A stretch of 5,758 nucleotides of DNA, taken from Pseudomonadota bacterium (lineage in GTDB: Bacteria; Pseudomonadota; Alphaproteobacteria; Rhizobiales; Xanthobacteraceae). Position 1 is the stretch's first letter. Every line of letters begins with the position of its first letter. The stretch spans positions 1-5,758 of the forward strand of contig JAEYVN010000396.1 in NCBI GenBank assembly GCA_023431725.1, written 5' to 3'. Shown here piece by piece: positions 5,692 to 5,758 of this stretch. The position numbers were made by a program, and so were the translations under genes. Below the pieces are notes generated by a model. That model worked only from the letters and a program-made list of their open reading frames with translations, did no database searches and was not told the DNA's origin.

Positions 5692-5758
5692 CATTCGCTT
5701 CCGCAATCTACGTCGGATCGGTCACGCATCGCAGATTGCGCCCCAAGCGATACCGATT
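5688..5758 (+). CDS. DUF1365 family protein, N-terminal fragment
   Basis: The ATG at 5688 overlaps the stop of the FAD oxidoreductase gene as ATGA, and the frame stays open for 23 codons to the window end. The start MTFASAIYVGSVTHRRLRPK matches the usual N-terminus of DUF1365 proteins (S-A-[IL]-Y-x-G-x-V-x-H-R-R-L-R-P). These are regularly encoded after the FAD oxidoreductase in sigma/ChrR-linked lipid loci. Their chemistry is not known to me. The overlap implies translational coupling and expression from the promoter at 4256-4282. Only the first part can be seen, so integrity of the gene cannot be judged. Confidence 0.85.
   Translation, partial: MTFASAIYVGSVTHRRLRPKRYR

Overview
The window looks like chromosomal DNA from a GC-rich proteobacterium, most likely an alphaproteobacterium. 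This rests on an RpoE/ChrR-type ECF sigma and zinc anti-sigma pair with TGATCC-N16-CGTA promoters, GC-rich codon use and frequent ATGA overlaps. The species cannot be named from the sequence.

Layout. Bases 1-302 hold the 3' end of a malonate decarboxylase epsilon subunit gene (mdcH, + strand), broken by what looks like loss of one G. Bases 303-604 have no convincing gene; they contain a short hairpin and a candidate sigma-E promoter. Bases 605-1027 (+) encode a small DUF2177 membrane protein, which converges on a four-gene minus-strand operon. In transcription order that operon is an ECF sigma factor (4114-3554), a ChrR-type zinc/cupin anti-sigma (3557-2925), a DUF1295 membrane protein (2885-2067) and a cyclopropane-fatty-acid-synthase-like methyltransferase (2062-1034). 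Diverging from the sigma gene on the + strand are an FAD-dependent amine-oxidase-fold protein (about 4321-5691) and the first 23 codons of a DUF1365 gene that overlaps it and leaves the window.

How it fits together. The 4201-4300 intergenic region carries two back-to-back promoters with identical architecture, TGATCC-N16-CGTA(T/C), one per direction. Their -35 boxes lie in a 9-bp perfect inverted repeat with an 8-bp spacer. A third, weaker match with the same spacing lies before the DUF2177 gene. The simplest reading is one regulon: ChrR holds the sigma factor until a signal arrives (singlet oxygen or organic peroxide in known relatives). The sigma then activates its own operon, the FAD/DUF1365 operon and perhaps the DUF2177 gene. 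The enzymes point to methylation and oxidative remodelling of unsaturated membrane acyl chains, as in the singlet-oxygen response and methylated/furan fatty acid pathway of Rhodobacter sphaeroides. The roles of DUF1295, DUF2177 and DUF1365 proteins in such loci are not assigned by anything visible here.
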